A stretch of 27,187 nt of DNA from JAUXEH01 sp965602945 (GTDB taxonomy: Bacteria > Acidobacteriota > Aminicenantia > Aminicenantales > Aminicenantaceae). The translations under genes and the position numbers were made by a program. The notes beneath the pieces are model-generated. The model saw only the letters and a list, made by a program, of their open reading frames with translations, was not told the DNA's origin and made no database searches. Positions 14,560-22,279 of this stretch are shown here, in pieces. The stretch is taken from the NCBI GenBank assembly GCA_965602945.1, contig CBFDBC010000020.1:1-27187 (forward strand). The letters are read 5' to 3'. Each line of letters begins with the position of its first letter. Positions within the stretch are counted from its first letter, which is position 1.

Positions 14560-14625
14560 TCACCTTCCGGCATCTGCCTTGTCACGACCCCAAAGCCTGT
14601 GCCGCGCCGCCCCTCCTCGCGGCCT

Positions 14626-14654
14626 TTGATTTCCATGGGAGTCTGGGATATAGT
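14626..14654 (+). promoter_or_regulatory. Promoter of the nucleoside transporter
   Basis: TTGATT (14626-14631), 17 bp spacer, TATAGT (14649-14654). Transcription would start near 14661, just before the AAGGAG ribosome-binding site at 14669-14674 and the GTG start. Confidence 0.6.
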
Positions 14655-14683
14655 AGGCAACGGCGCCCAAGGAGCCTTCTCTC

Positions 14684-15994
14684 GTGGAACTGTACAACCT
14701 GGTGAGCCTGGCAGGGATCTTCATTCTGGTCGGAGTAGCCTGGCTCTGCTCGTCGAACCGGAGGGTCGTGAACTGGCGGGTGATAACGTGGGGTGTCATC
14801 CTCCAGCTGTGTTTCGCCCTGTTTATCTTTTTGATCCCGGCCGGGTCGAGGTTCTTCCTGTTCGTCAACTCGATGGTGGTGAAGGTGCTGGAGAGTTCCA
14901 CCGCCGGGACGAAATTCGTGTTCGGCCGGTTGGCCCTGCCTCCGGGCACCATCGGGGAGAGCGGCGAGACCTCCCTGGGTTACATTTTAGGTTTACAGAG
15001 CCTGCCCACCATCATCTTTTTTGCCGCGCTGGTAGGCGCGCTCTATTACCTGAAGATCATGCCCCTCGTCATCCGGGGCTTCGCCTATGTCTTCAGCCGG
15101 CTCATGCGCATCAGTGGGGCGGAATCGCTGAGCGCCTCGAGCAATATCTTTGTCGGGGTCGAGTCCGCACTGGTGATCCAGCCGCACCTCAAGAAAATGA
15201 CCCGCTCGGAACTGACCACTGTCCTGGCTGCAGGAATGGGCACCATCGCCTCCACGGTGCTGGCTCTCTATGTGTTCTACCTGCAGGATCTCCTGCCCAC
15301 CATCGCCGGGCATCTTGTCTCCGCATCGTTCCTGTCCGCGCCGGCGGCCGTGGTGATGTCCAAGCTGATCGTACCCGAGACCGGCGAACCGGTGACCCTG
15401 GGGATCAGCGTCAAGCCCCATTATGAGAGAGAAGACAACATCATCATGGCCATCATCAACGGTGCCTGGAGCGGCCTGCGGCTGCTGGGCGGCATCTTTA
15501 CCCTGCTCATCGCCTTCCTGGGGATCATGGCGCTCATCGATCTGGTGCTGGGCGGTGCGGGTGGATACCTCAACCAGTGGTTCGGGTTGAACGTCGAATG
15601 GTCGCTCTCGGGGTTGCTGGGCTACGTGTTCTACCCTTTTGCACTCCTGCTGGGTGTCCCGCCGGCGGATGCAACGGAGGTCGCACGGCTGCTGGGTCAG
15701 AGGCCCATCGTGACGGAGCTTGCGGCCTACCGCGAGTTGGCCGTGCTCCTGGAAAACGGGGACCTCATCCATCCCCGCTCTGCCATCATCGCCTCCTATG
15801 CCCTGTGCGGTTTCGCCCATGTGGCCTCCCTGGCCATATTCGTGGGCGGGATTAGCGCCCTGGCCCCCGAGCGGGTCAAGGATCTGTCCCGATTGGGATT
15901 CCGGGCCCTGCTGGCCGCCACCCTGGCCTGTCTGATGACGGGGGCCGTGGCCGGTGTGTTCTACACGTCCGGCTCCATCCTGCTGGGGCGCTAA
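14684..15994 (+). CDS. Concentrative nucleoside transporter (CNT / NupC family)
   Basis: A 436-residue inner-membrane protein with about ten hydrophobic segments, predicted to import nucleosides with Na+ or H+. The N-terminal domain starts with a transmembrane helix at residues 5-22. The signature follows at about 140-170: SGAESLSASSNIFVGVESALVIQPHLKKMTRSEL, then GMGTIASTVLALYV. Classical CNTs have G-Q-T-E-A-P in the nucleobase-contact loop; here the loop is G-V-E-S-A, as in a divergent subfamily, so specificity may differ. The start is GTG at 14684, backed by AAGGAG nine bases upstream. It lies alone between promoters, 124 bp after yggU and upstream of the universal stress gene. Confidence 0.88.
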   Translation: MELYNLVSLAGIFILVGVAWLCSSNRRVVNWRVITWGVILQLCFALFIFLIPAGSRFFLFVNSMVVKVLESSTAGTKFVFGRLALPPGTIGESGETSLGYILGLQSLPTIIFFAALVGALYYLKIMPLVIRGFAYVFSRLMRISGAESLSASSNIFVGVESALVIQPHLKKMTRSELTTVLAAGMGTIASTVLALYVFYLQDLLPTIAGHLVSASFLSAPAAVVMSKLIVPETGEPVTLGISVKPHYEREDNIIMAIINGAWSGLRLLGGIFTLLIAFLGIMALIDLVLGGAGGYLNQWFGLNVEWSLSGLLGYVFYPFALLLGVPPADATEVARLLGQRPIVTELAAYRELAVLLENGDLIHPRSAIIASYALCGFAHVASLAIFVGGISALAPERVKDLSRLGFRALLAATLACLMTGAVAGVFYTSGSILLGR

Positions 15995-15999
15995 AAGCA

Positions 16000-16027
16000 T
16001 TGCCTTTTCAGTTTTTCCTGATAAAAT
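16000..16027 (+). promoter_or_regulatory. Promoter of the universal stress protein gene
   Basis: TTGCCT (16000-16005), 16 bp spacer, TAAAAT (16022-16027), followed by GAGGAG at 16059-16064 and ATG at 16071. It may also drive the coupled dprA-topA-xerC genes downstream. Confidence 0.6.
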
Positions 16028-16070
16028 AACCATACCATTCAGCCTATGGAACTCGATTGAGGAGAATACA

Positions 16071-16949
16071 ATGCCGGATTTTTTAAAGAAGATCCTCTGG
16101 CCGACGGATTTTTCCGATGAAGCTTTGGGGGCACTGGGGCAGGCGGAGCACTTGGCAAAGACCTTTGGCGCCGAGCTCATTGCCCTGCATGTCGTGCCGG
16201 AATACCCGGTCTCGCTGTACAACTCGGTCATCTCGGTCAAGGGCGAGCTCGTCCGCCGGATCGACGTCATCAAGAACGATGCCATGGACCACCTGGAGCG
16301 CATTAAAGAGGCTCATGACAGCCCCTTCCGCACCTTGATCGGCGAGGGCAATTCCGCCAAAGAGATCATCCGGGTTGCGGAAGAGGAGGATGTGGACCTG
16401 ATCGTCATGGGCAAGAGAGGGCTTTCGGCCCTGGAGAAGATCTTCATCGGGAGCGTGGCCAACCAGGTCCTGAGGCACTCCCGAGTGCCCCTCCTCCTGA
16501 CGAAGAAGGAAAGCGACCCCCTGAAGTTCAATAAACTGCTGGTTCCCACGGATTTCAGCGATCACGAAGAGGTGGAGCGGGACTATGCCTGGAAGCTGGC
16601 CAAGGGATTCGACGCCGAGCTGGTGTTCCTGCATGTGCTGGAGCTGCACGACCATGAATTTCCTCCCCGCCTGCTGGATGAGATGATGGATACGGTGAAG
16701 GAAAAGCTCTCGTTGCGGAAGAAGAGTGAGAAGGAAGACGTCAAGATCACCGAGGATGTGACCCGTGCGATCAATGCCGCCATGGGGATCGTGGATTACG
16801 CAGAAACACACGAGTGCGACATGGTCGTTATCTCGACCTGCGGCCCGGGAGCCGTGGAGCGCTTCTTCCTGGGCAGCACGACAGAGAAGGTGATCTCCTA
16901 CAGCTCCGTTCCGGTCTTCGCGCTTCCCTCTTTTTACTGCAAAGTGTGA
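16071..16949 (+). CDS. Tandem UspA-domain universal stress protein
   Basis: A 292-residue cytoplasmic protein with two UspA domains (about 1-145 and 150-290), each a Rossmann-like nucleotide-binding fold beginning KILWPTDFSD and KLLVPTDFSD. Domain 1 has the full ATP-binding motif G-2x-G-9x-G-S (GKRGLSALEKIFIGS). Domain 2 keeps the second glycine and the final G-S (CGPGAVERFFLGS) but the first glycine is Ser, so its nucleotide binding may be weaker. Such proteins support survival under starvation, redox or energy stress. GAGGAG is six bases before the ATG; the open frame extending upstream to 15954 is not used. The stop overlaps a possible GTG start of dprA. Confidence 0.92.
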   Translation: MPDFLKKILWPTDFSDEALGALGQAEHLAKTFGAELIALHVVPEYPVSLYNSVISVKGELVRRIDVIKNDAMDHLERIKEAHDSPFRTLIGEGNSAKEIIRVAEEEDVDLIVMGKRGLSALEKIFIGSVANQVLRHSRVPLLLTKKESDPLKFNKLLVPTDFSDHEEVERDYAWKLAKGFDAELVFLHVLELHDHEFPPRLLDEMMDTVKEKLSLRKKSEKEDVKITEDVTRAINAAMGIVDYAETHECDMVVISTCGPGAVERFFLGSTTEKVISYSSVPVFALPSFYCKV

Positions 16950-18052
16950 CCGTGCCGGAAAACCTGGTCGGTTGGATCGGTCTAAGCCTGGTTTTTCATG
17001 AAAAACTGGCATCCTTTCAAAAGATCCTCCGCGCCTTCAGCCCGATCGGAGACGTATACCACGCCCGGATCAGGGATCTGAAGGCCCTGGGGGTCGAGGA
17101 GGATGCGGCCCGTCAACTGCTCGCTCCGGCCACCCAGGAGCGGGCCCGGAAGGAACTGGACCGGCTGGACCGAGCAGGATTCGGCGTGTTGACCTGGGAC
17201 GATGAAGGATACCCCGAAAGGCTGCGAGAGATATATGACCCCCCGGCCGTCCTCTATTATGCCGGCAGGAGCCAGCTGCTCGAGGGTCCGGGAGTGTCCG
17301 TCGTCGGTGCCCGGGAGCCCACTCCCTATGGGCGGGCGGTGGCCGAAAAACTGGCCTCCGACCTGGCGGAGCGGGGCGTCGTGGTGATCAGCGGCCTGGC
17401 GCGCGGCATCGACGCGACTGCACACTGGGGTGCTTTGCGCACGGGGTCCACGGCAGCGGTCCTGGGTTCGGGACTGGATGTCGTGTATCCCCGGGAAAAC
17501 CGCAAGCTTTGGGAAAAGATCGCCGAAGAAGGAGTTGTGATAACAGAATATCCGTTGGGATCCAGACCGCTGCAGCATCATTTCCCGCTGCGCAACCGGA
17601 TCATCAGCGGCCTGGCCCTGGCGGTCGTGGTGGTGGAGGCCGCCAGCAGGAGCGGTTCTTTGATCACGGCCAGGCTGGCGCTCGAGCAGAACCGGGAGGT
17701 CCAGGCTGTCCCCGGGAACATCACCTCCGAGCTCAGCCGGGGCGCGAACTGGCTGATCAAGAGCGGCGCCCGGCTGGTGGAGGGATGGGAGGACGTCATA
17801 GAAGAGCTCCCTGTCCCCTGGAGGGAGGAGCTCAGGGGAAGAATTCCGGAGCGGCCTACACCTCCCCCGGCCTTGACGGCCGCAGAAAAAAGCCTGCTCG
17901 ACCAGCTCCGGCCCGACGAGCTGAGGCACGTGGATGAACTGGTGGATGAGACGCGGCTTTCCGTATCGGAGGTCCTGGCCCATCTGCTCAGTCTGGAACT
18001 CAAGGGTTGCGTATCTCCGCGTCCTGGACAATACTATCAAAGGAAGATGTGA
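16946..18052 (+). CDS. dprA: DNA processing protein DprA (Smf)
   Basis: A 368-residue protein that loads RecA on incoming single-stranded DNA during transformation and is also found in non-competent bacteria. The N-terminal region (about 1-85) has helix-hairpin-like helices. The Rossmann-like DprA domain (about 105-300) contains SVVGAREPTPYGRAVAEKLA, ISGLARGIDATAHWGAL, STAAVLGSGLDVVYPREN, HHFPLRNRIISGL, ASRSGSLITA and VPGNITSELSRGANWLI. The C-terminus has a winged-helix (about 310-365). The start is uncertain: GTG at 16946 overlaps the stress-protein stop as GTGA, and GTG at 16952 is six bases on; neither has a strong ribosome-binding site. The stop overlaps the topA ATG by one base (TGATG). 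Confidence 0.93.
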   Translation: MTVPENLVGWIGLSLVFHEKLASFQKILRAFSPIGDVYHARIRDLKALGVEEDAARQLLAPATQERARKELDRLDRAGFGVLTWDDEGYPERLREIYDPPAVLYYAGRSQLLEGPGVSVVGAREPTPYGRAVAEKLASDLAERGVVVISGLARGIDATAHWGALRTGSTAAVLGSGLDVVYPRENRKLWEKIAEEGVVITEYPLGSRPLQHHFPLRNRIISGLALAVVVVEAASRSGSLITARLALEQNREVQAVPGNITSELSRGANWLIKSGARLVEGWEDVIEELPVPWREELRGRIPERPTPPPALTAAEKSLLDQLRPDELRHVDELVDETRLSVSEVLAHLLSLELKGCVSPRPGQYYQRKM

Positions 18053-20277
18053 TGGCAAAACAATTGGTGATCGTGGAATCCCCGGCCAAAGCCAAGACGA
18101 TAAACCGGTATCTGGGCTCCGGCTTCGAAGTCAAGGCGACACTGGGACACATCCGGGACCTGCCCAAATCCAAGCTGGGCGTGGACATCGAAAAGGATTT
18201 CGAACCGGAATACAAGGTGCTTCCCACCCGGAAAAAGGTGGTGGATGAACTGCGCCAGGCCGCCGGCCGCTGCGAGCGTGTGCTGCTGGCGGCCGATCCG
18301 GACAGGGAGGGAGAGGCCATCTGCTGGCACCTCTGCGCTCTGCTCAAGGACACGAATCCGCAGATCTTTCGTATGCTGCTGCATGAGATAACCCCCTCCG
18401 CCTTGAACATGGGACTGGAGAACCTGCGGGAGCTCGATCAGGGCAAGATCAAAGCCCAGCAGACCCGACGCATCCTGGACAGGCTGGTAGGGTACGGGAT
18501 AAGCCCCCTATTGTGGAAAAAGATCGGCGGGGGGCTGAGCGCTGGGCGGGTTCAGTCCATCGCCCTGCGCCTGATCTGTGAGCGGGAGAAGGAGGTCAAG
18601 GCCTTTGTGCCGGAGGAATACTGGACCATCGCCGCGCATCTGGAGGCCCATGAGCCACCGGCCTTCAAGGCCCTGTTGGCCAAGATCGAGGAAGAAAAGG
18701 CCAAGATCGGTGACGAGACCGGGGCCGCGGCCATTGTCGACGAGCTCCGGGAGCTGCCCTTCCGGCTCCAGGACGTCCAGATCAAGGAGAAGCTGCGGCA
18801 TCCGGGTCCTCCTTACATCACCAGCACGCTCCAGCAGGAGAGCTTCCGGCTGCTCCGGTTTCCCGTCAAGAAGAGCATGTTTGTGGCCCAGCGGCTGTAC
18901 GAAGGGCTCGAGATCGGAGACATGGGACTGGTGGGCCTCATCACCTACATGCGTACCGATTCGGTGCGCATCTCGGACGACGCGCTGAAAAAAAGCCGGG
19001 AATTTATCGCCGCCAACTATTCCCCGGAGTATTTACCTTCGAAGCCCCGGTCCTTCAAGAACAAGAAGAAGGCGCAGGATGCGCATGAGGCCATCCGGCC
19101 CACCTCCTTCGACCTCCCGCCGGAAAAAGTGGAACCCTTTCTGGAAAAGGATGCTCTCCGTCTTTACACCCTGATATGGAATCGGTTCGTGGCTTCACAG
19201 ATGAATCCCGCACGCATCGAGGAGACCGAATTCGACATCCGGGCGGGGAAATATCAATTCCGGGCCAAGGGTGAGGTCATCCAGTTCCCTGGATTCCTGG
19301 CGCTTTATCCCCAGCAGCAGAAAGATGAAAAGGCCCTGCCCAAAGCAGAGCCGGGCGAGGACCTGAAGATGCTGGAGATCGAACCCAAGCAGAACTTCAC
19401 ACAGCCGCCCTCGCGCTATACGGAGGGCAGCCTGGTCAAGGAGCTGGAAGCTCGAGGGATCGGGCGGCCCAGCACGTATGCCCCTATCATTTCGACTCTG
19501 CTCGACCGGGATTATGTGACCCGCGAGAAGGGACGCTTCCTGCCCAGAGAGCTGGGGATGTTCGTAAGCGACTACCTGACCGAGAAGTTTTCGGACCTGA
19601 TGCAGTTCGAGTTCACGGCCCAGCTGGAGGAAAAGCTGGACCTGGTGAGCGAGGGCAAGGAAGACGGTCTGGCCTATCTACGGTCCTATCATACCCTCCT
19701 GGAAAAAGACCTCAAAAAGGCGGAGCAGGATGAGGGATTCAAAGGGACGGGAATCCCCTCTGAGGAGGTGTGTCCGGAGTGCGATCGGAATCTGGTGATC
19801 AAGCAGGGGAGGTTCGGCCGGTTCAAAGCCTGTTCGGGCTATCCGGACTGCACCTTCAAGCAGAGCATGGACAAAAAGGAAGCCAAGGTGCTGGAGGAAG
19901 AGTGCCCGGAGTGCAGCTCAGCCCTGGTGCTTCGCCAGGGCCGCTACGGACCCTTCACGGCCTGTTCCAACTATCCCAAGTGCACCTACATCAAGAGCGA
20001 CAAGAAAGACACCGGCATCGCCTGCCCGGAATGTGAGGGAGGCACCCTGATCCGGCGCAAGACCCGAAAAGGCAAGATCTTCTACGGATGCGGAAACTAT
20101 CCCAAGTGCAAGTTCGCCACCTGGGATGAGCCGGTGGAGCGCCCCTGCCCGGAATGCTCCCGGCACTTTCTCCTGCGAAAGTCCCCCAAACAGGGGTCGC
20201 CATATCTGTACTGCAGCGACAAGGACTGTTCCGGGCGCGAGGAGGACGAGGCCGATTCCGCTGCCGCCCCGGAGTAA
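18052..20277 (+). CDS. topA: DNA topoisomerase I (type IA, TopA)
   Basis: A 741-residue enzyme that relaxes negative supercoils. The Toprim domain carries ESPAKAKTI near residue 9 and the metal-binding ADPDREGEA (Asp82, Asp84, Glu86). The active-site tyrosine is Tyr299 in LITYMRTDSVRIS. The C-terminal part (from about 580) has four zinc-ribbon modules, CPEC...C-x4-C type, the fourth of which is CPECSRHFLLRKS...CSDKDC. Most TopA proteins have three such Topo_C zinc fingers, though the number varies. I placed the start at ATG 18052 with AAAGGA upstream; it overlaps the dprA stop. The order dprA-topA-xerC is conserved in many bacteria. Confidence 0.97.
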   Translation: MAKQLVIVESPAKAKTINRYLGSGFEVKATLGHIRDLPKSKLGVDIEKDFEPEYKVLPTRKKVVDELRQAAGRCERVLLAADPDREGEAICWHLCALLKDTNPQIFRMLLHEITPSALNMGLENLRELDQGKIKAQQTRRILDRLVGYGISPLLWKKIGGGLSAGRVQSIALRLICEREKEVKAFVPEEYWTIAAHLEAHEPPAFKALLAKIEEEKAKIGDETGAAAIVDELRELPFRLQDVQIKEKLRHPGPPYITSTLQQESFRLLRFPVKKSMFVAQRLYEGLEIGDMGLVGLITYMRTDSVRISDDALKKSREFIAANYSPEYLPSKPRSFKNKKKAQDAHEAIRPTSFDLPPEKVEPFLEKDALRLYTLIWNRFVASQMNPARIEETEFDIRAGKYQFRAKGEVIQFPGFLALYPQQQKDEKALPKAEPGEDLKMLEIEPKQNFTQPPSRYTEGSLVKELEARGIGRPSTYAPIISTLLDRDYVTREKGRFLPRELGMFVSDYLTEKFSDLMQFEFTAQLEEKLDLVSEGKEDGLAYLRSYHTLLEKDLKKAEQDEGFKGTGIPSEEVCPECDRNLVIKQGRFGRFKACSGYPDCTFKQSMDKKEAKVLEEECPECSSALVLRQGRYGPFTACSNYPKCTYIKSDKKDTGIACPECEGGTLIRRKTRKGKIFYGCGNYPKCKFATWDEPVERPCPECSRHFLLRKSPKQGSPYLYCSDKDCSGREEDEADSAAAPE

Positions 20278-20300
20278 GAGGCGGCGGCTTACACGATACG

Positions 20301-21185
20301 ATGCTGAAAAAGATCGACGCGTTCATCGACCACCTGAAGTTCGAGCGCAATGCTTCTCCCCACACCCTGGATGCATACCGGCGAGACCTCCTCCAGTTCT
20401 ACGAACACATGCAGGAGGCCGGTGTCCCGTTTTCGCGGATCGACAACATGGTCATCCGGTCCTACCTGGCTCGCCTTTATCACAAGGAGGAGAAGAAATC
20501 CACCATCGCGCGCAAGCTGGCCGCGCTTCGTTCGTTTTTTCAGTTTTGCATGCAGAAAAAGTGGCTGAAGGATAACCCGGCCAAAGTGGTGGCCACGCCC
20601 AAACAGGACAAGCCGGTTCCCTCTTTCCTGTCCGAAGAGGAGATGGCCAGCTTGCTGGATGTGCCCGACACCAGGAGACCCCTGGACCTGCGGGACAAGG
20701 CCCTGCTGGAGATGCTCTACGCCACCGGGCTGCGGGTCAGCGAGCTTGTGGGGCTCGACCTGGAAGATATCAACTTCGAGGAGAGGCTCCTGCGTGTGCG
20801 CGGCAAGGGCAAAAAAGAACGCCTTGTACCCTATGGGAGAGCTGCCGAAGATAGCCTGCAGGCCTATTTCCGTGTCCGCCCGTCGCTGGCACAGGGCCGT
20901 ATCGGCGACACCGCTGTCTTTCTGAACTACCGGGGGGAGCGCCTCAGCACCCGCTCCGTGCAGCGGATCGTACGGGCCTGTATCCGGCAGACCGCACTGA
21001 AGCGCAGGATCAGTCCGCACAGCCTGAGGCATTCCTTTGCCTCACACCTGCTGAGCCGGGGAGCTGACCTGCGGTCCATCCAGGAGCTGCTGGGCCACGC
21101 CAGCCTGGCCACCACCCAGAAATATACGCACCTGGATCTCGGACATCTTCTGGACGTCTACAAAAAAAGCCACCCCCGCTCCTGA
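20301..21185 (+). CDS. xerC: Tyrosine recombinase XerC/XerD
   Basis: A 294-residue site-specific recombinase that resolves chromosome dimers at a dif site. The N-terminal SAM-like core-binding domain spans about 1-90, and the catalytic domain has the complete set: Arg145 (ATGLRVSEL), Lys169 (GKGKKER), His240 and Arg243 (HSLRHSF), His266 (GHASLATTQ) and nucleophile Tyr275 (KYTH). The length is typical of chromosomal Xer proteins. XerC and XerD cannot be distinguished by eye; position after topA favours the Bacillus CodV/XerC lineage. The ATG is 23 bp after topA with a poor ribosome-binding site, so translation may be coupled. A strong hairpin ends the cluster. Confidence 0.94.
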   Translation: MLKKIDAFIDHLKFERNASPHTLDAYRRDLLQFYEHMQEAGVPFSRIDNMVIRSYLARLYHKEEKKSTIARKLAALRSFFQFCMQKKWLKDNPAKVVATPKQDKPVPSFLSEEEMASLLDVPDTRRPLDLRDKALLEMLYATGLRVSELVGLDLEDINFEERLLRVRGKGKKERLVPYGRAAEDSLQAYFRVRPSLAQGRIGDTAVFLNYRGERLSTRSVQRIVRACIRQTALKRRISPHSLRHSFASHLLSRGADLRSIQELLGHASLATTQKYTHLDLGHLLDVYKKSHPRS

Positions 21186-21219
21186 GGGGAAAGGCGGGAG
21201 GGGATCCTCCCGCCCCCTC
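21184..21219. terminator. Bidirectional terminator between xerC and comEA-like gene
   Basis: The stem GGCGGGAGG (21193-21201) pairs perfectly with CCTCCCGCC (21206-21214) around a GGAT loop. An outer GAGGG/CCCTC pairing (21184-21188 with 21215-21219) extends it past a four-base bulge. It lies between the 3' ends of convergent genes; there is no strong T tract on either side. Confidence 0.6.
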
Positions 21220-21535
21220 ATTTGGTGTCGCTTCCGATCGTGATCCTTTCCTTCAGCTGCAGGAAGGTTTTCTCCCCGATGCCCTTGACCTTCATGAGCT
21301 CCTCGATCTTTTTGAACTTGCCGTTTTTCTCCCTGAATTCCACGATCCGCCGGGCTACCTGCTCGCCTATGCGGGGCAGGGACTGGAGCTCAGAGACCGT
21401 CGCGGTGTTGATGTTGATCTTGACTTCCTTGGGCTTGTCCTGCGCCCAGGCGGTGGTGGGAGCCACCAGCGCCAGCACGAACGCTGCCAGGATTCCCAGG
21501 GCCGATGCCTTTGTCCTGAAAAAATATGGTTTCAT
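21218..21535 (-). CDS. Exported ComEA-like helix-hairpin-helix protein
   Basis: A 105-residue protein. Residues 1-31 form a signal peptide (cleavage near AWA-QDK). The mature part contains a ComEA-type tandem helix-hairpin-helix: ININTATVSELQSLPRIGEQVARRIVEFREKNGKFKKIEELMKVKGIGEKTFLQL (about 40-96). ComEA binds DNA at the outer face of the inner membrane during transformation; short secreted HhH proteins of this type also occur in bacteria not known to be competent. Here an N-terminal signal peptide replaces the membrane anchor of Gram-positive ComEA. A near-perfect AAAGGAGGT ribosome-binding site (21541-21549 on the + strand) lies five bases before the ATG. It stands alone, convergent with xerC. 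Confidence 0.9.
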   Translation of the reverse strand: MKPYFFRTKASALGILAAFVLALVAPTTAWAQDKPKEVKININTATVSELQSLPRIGEQVARRIVEFREKNGKFKKIEELMKVKGIGEKTFLQLKERITIGSDTK

Positions 21536-21658
21536 TGTGAACCTCCTTTCCCCCCAGTGAATGCAAACTTCAGGCCAAACGAGGACACGGGTTTAACCTG
21601 TTGATAAAAAAGAAGATGGACGGGACTCGGTCGGGAAGGTTCGTCCACGATGGTTGTC

Positions 21659-21672
21659 ATTCGCCGGCGAAT
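21659..21672. repeat. 14-bp perfect palindrome
   Basis: ATTCGCCGGCGAAT is a perfect 14-bp dyad placed 4 bp after the rdgB stop (minus strand) and upstream of the comEA-like gene. It could be an operator or part of a short terminator, but no T tract follows and no regulator is known. The remaining 140-bp gap shows nothing else clear. Confidence 0.4.
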
Positions 21673-21676
21673 TGCG

Positions 21677-22279
21677 TCAACCGGCGCCGACACTCAGCAG
21701 ATAATCCCGGAGCCGGCTTAGAGCGCGCCCCCGGTGGCTTACCCGGTTCTTTTCAGCCGGCTCGAGCTCAGCGAATGTCCTTTGCAGGGGGGGATAGAAG
21801 AAAATGGGGTCGTAGCCGAATCCGTTCCGGCCGCGCTCGTGGTCCAGCAGACATCCTTCGGCGGACTCCTGGATCTCGGTGATGATCCGCCCCTGCTGTG
21901 AGAGGACCATGCAGGAGATGAAGCGTGCCGTACGTTCCTCTGCGGGTACCCCCTGCAGGAGGAGAAGGACCTTCCGGATGTTGGTCTCGTCCGTTGCAGC
22001 CGGTCCGGAGAACCGGGCAGACTGCACGCCCGGCGCCCCGTCGAGACGGTCGATCTCCAGGCCCGAGTCTTCGCCCAGGGTCAGACCGTCCCAGTGCCGG
22101 CTGTAGTACAGGCTCTTGCCCCGTGCGTTCTCGGAAAAAGTGTGTCCGCGCTCCGGGAAAGGTTCGATGTTCCCGAGGGCTTCCAGCGAAAGGGTTTCGA
22201 GATCCAGGCCCCGCAGGCTGGCCTGCATCTCCCGCGTCTTCCCGATGTTGGTGGTGGCCAGGAGGAGTCGCTCAGTCAA
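21677..22279 (-). CDS. rdgB: Non-canonical purine NTP pyrophosphatase (RdgB/HAM1)
   Basis: A 200-residue enzyme that hydrolyses dITP, XTP and related deaminated purine nucleotides to monophosphates, protecting DNA and RNA. Conserved blocks are LLLATTNIGKTREM (5-18), TFSENARGKS (47-56), LGEDSGLEIDRLDGAPGVQSARFSG (68-92), GRNGFGYDPIFF (150-160) and SHRGRAL near the C-terminus. The reading frame has no ATG before the first motif; the start is TTG at 22279, overlapping the mgtC-like gene's stop by 8 bp, which suggests translational coupling. Length is normal for the family. Confidence 0.95.
   Translation of the reverse strand: MTERLLLATTNIGKTREMQASLRGLDLETLSLEALGNIEPFPERGHTFSENARGKSLYYSRHWDGLTLGEDSGLEIDRLDGAPGVQSARFSGPAATDETNIRKVLLLLQGVPAEERTARFISCMVLSQQGRIITEIQESAEGCLLDHERGRNGFGYDPIFFYPPLQRTFAELEPAEKNRVSHRGRALSRLRDYLLSVGAG

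Noticed and set aside
14993..16303. A 436-residue minus-strand open frame across the nucleoside transporter
   Set aside because: Antisense shadow, rich in His/Gln/Gly, no recognisable domain or ribosome-binding site.
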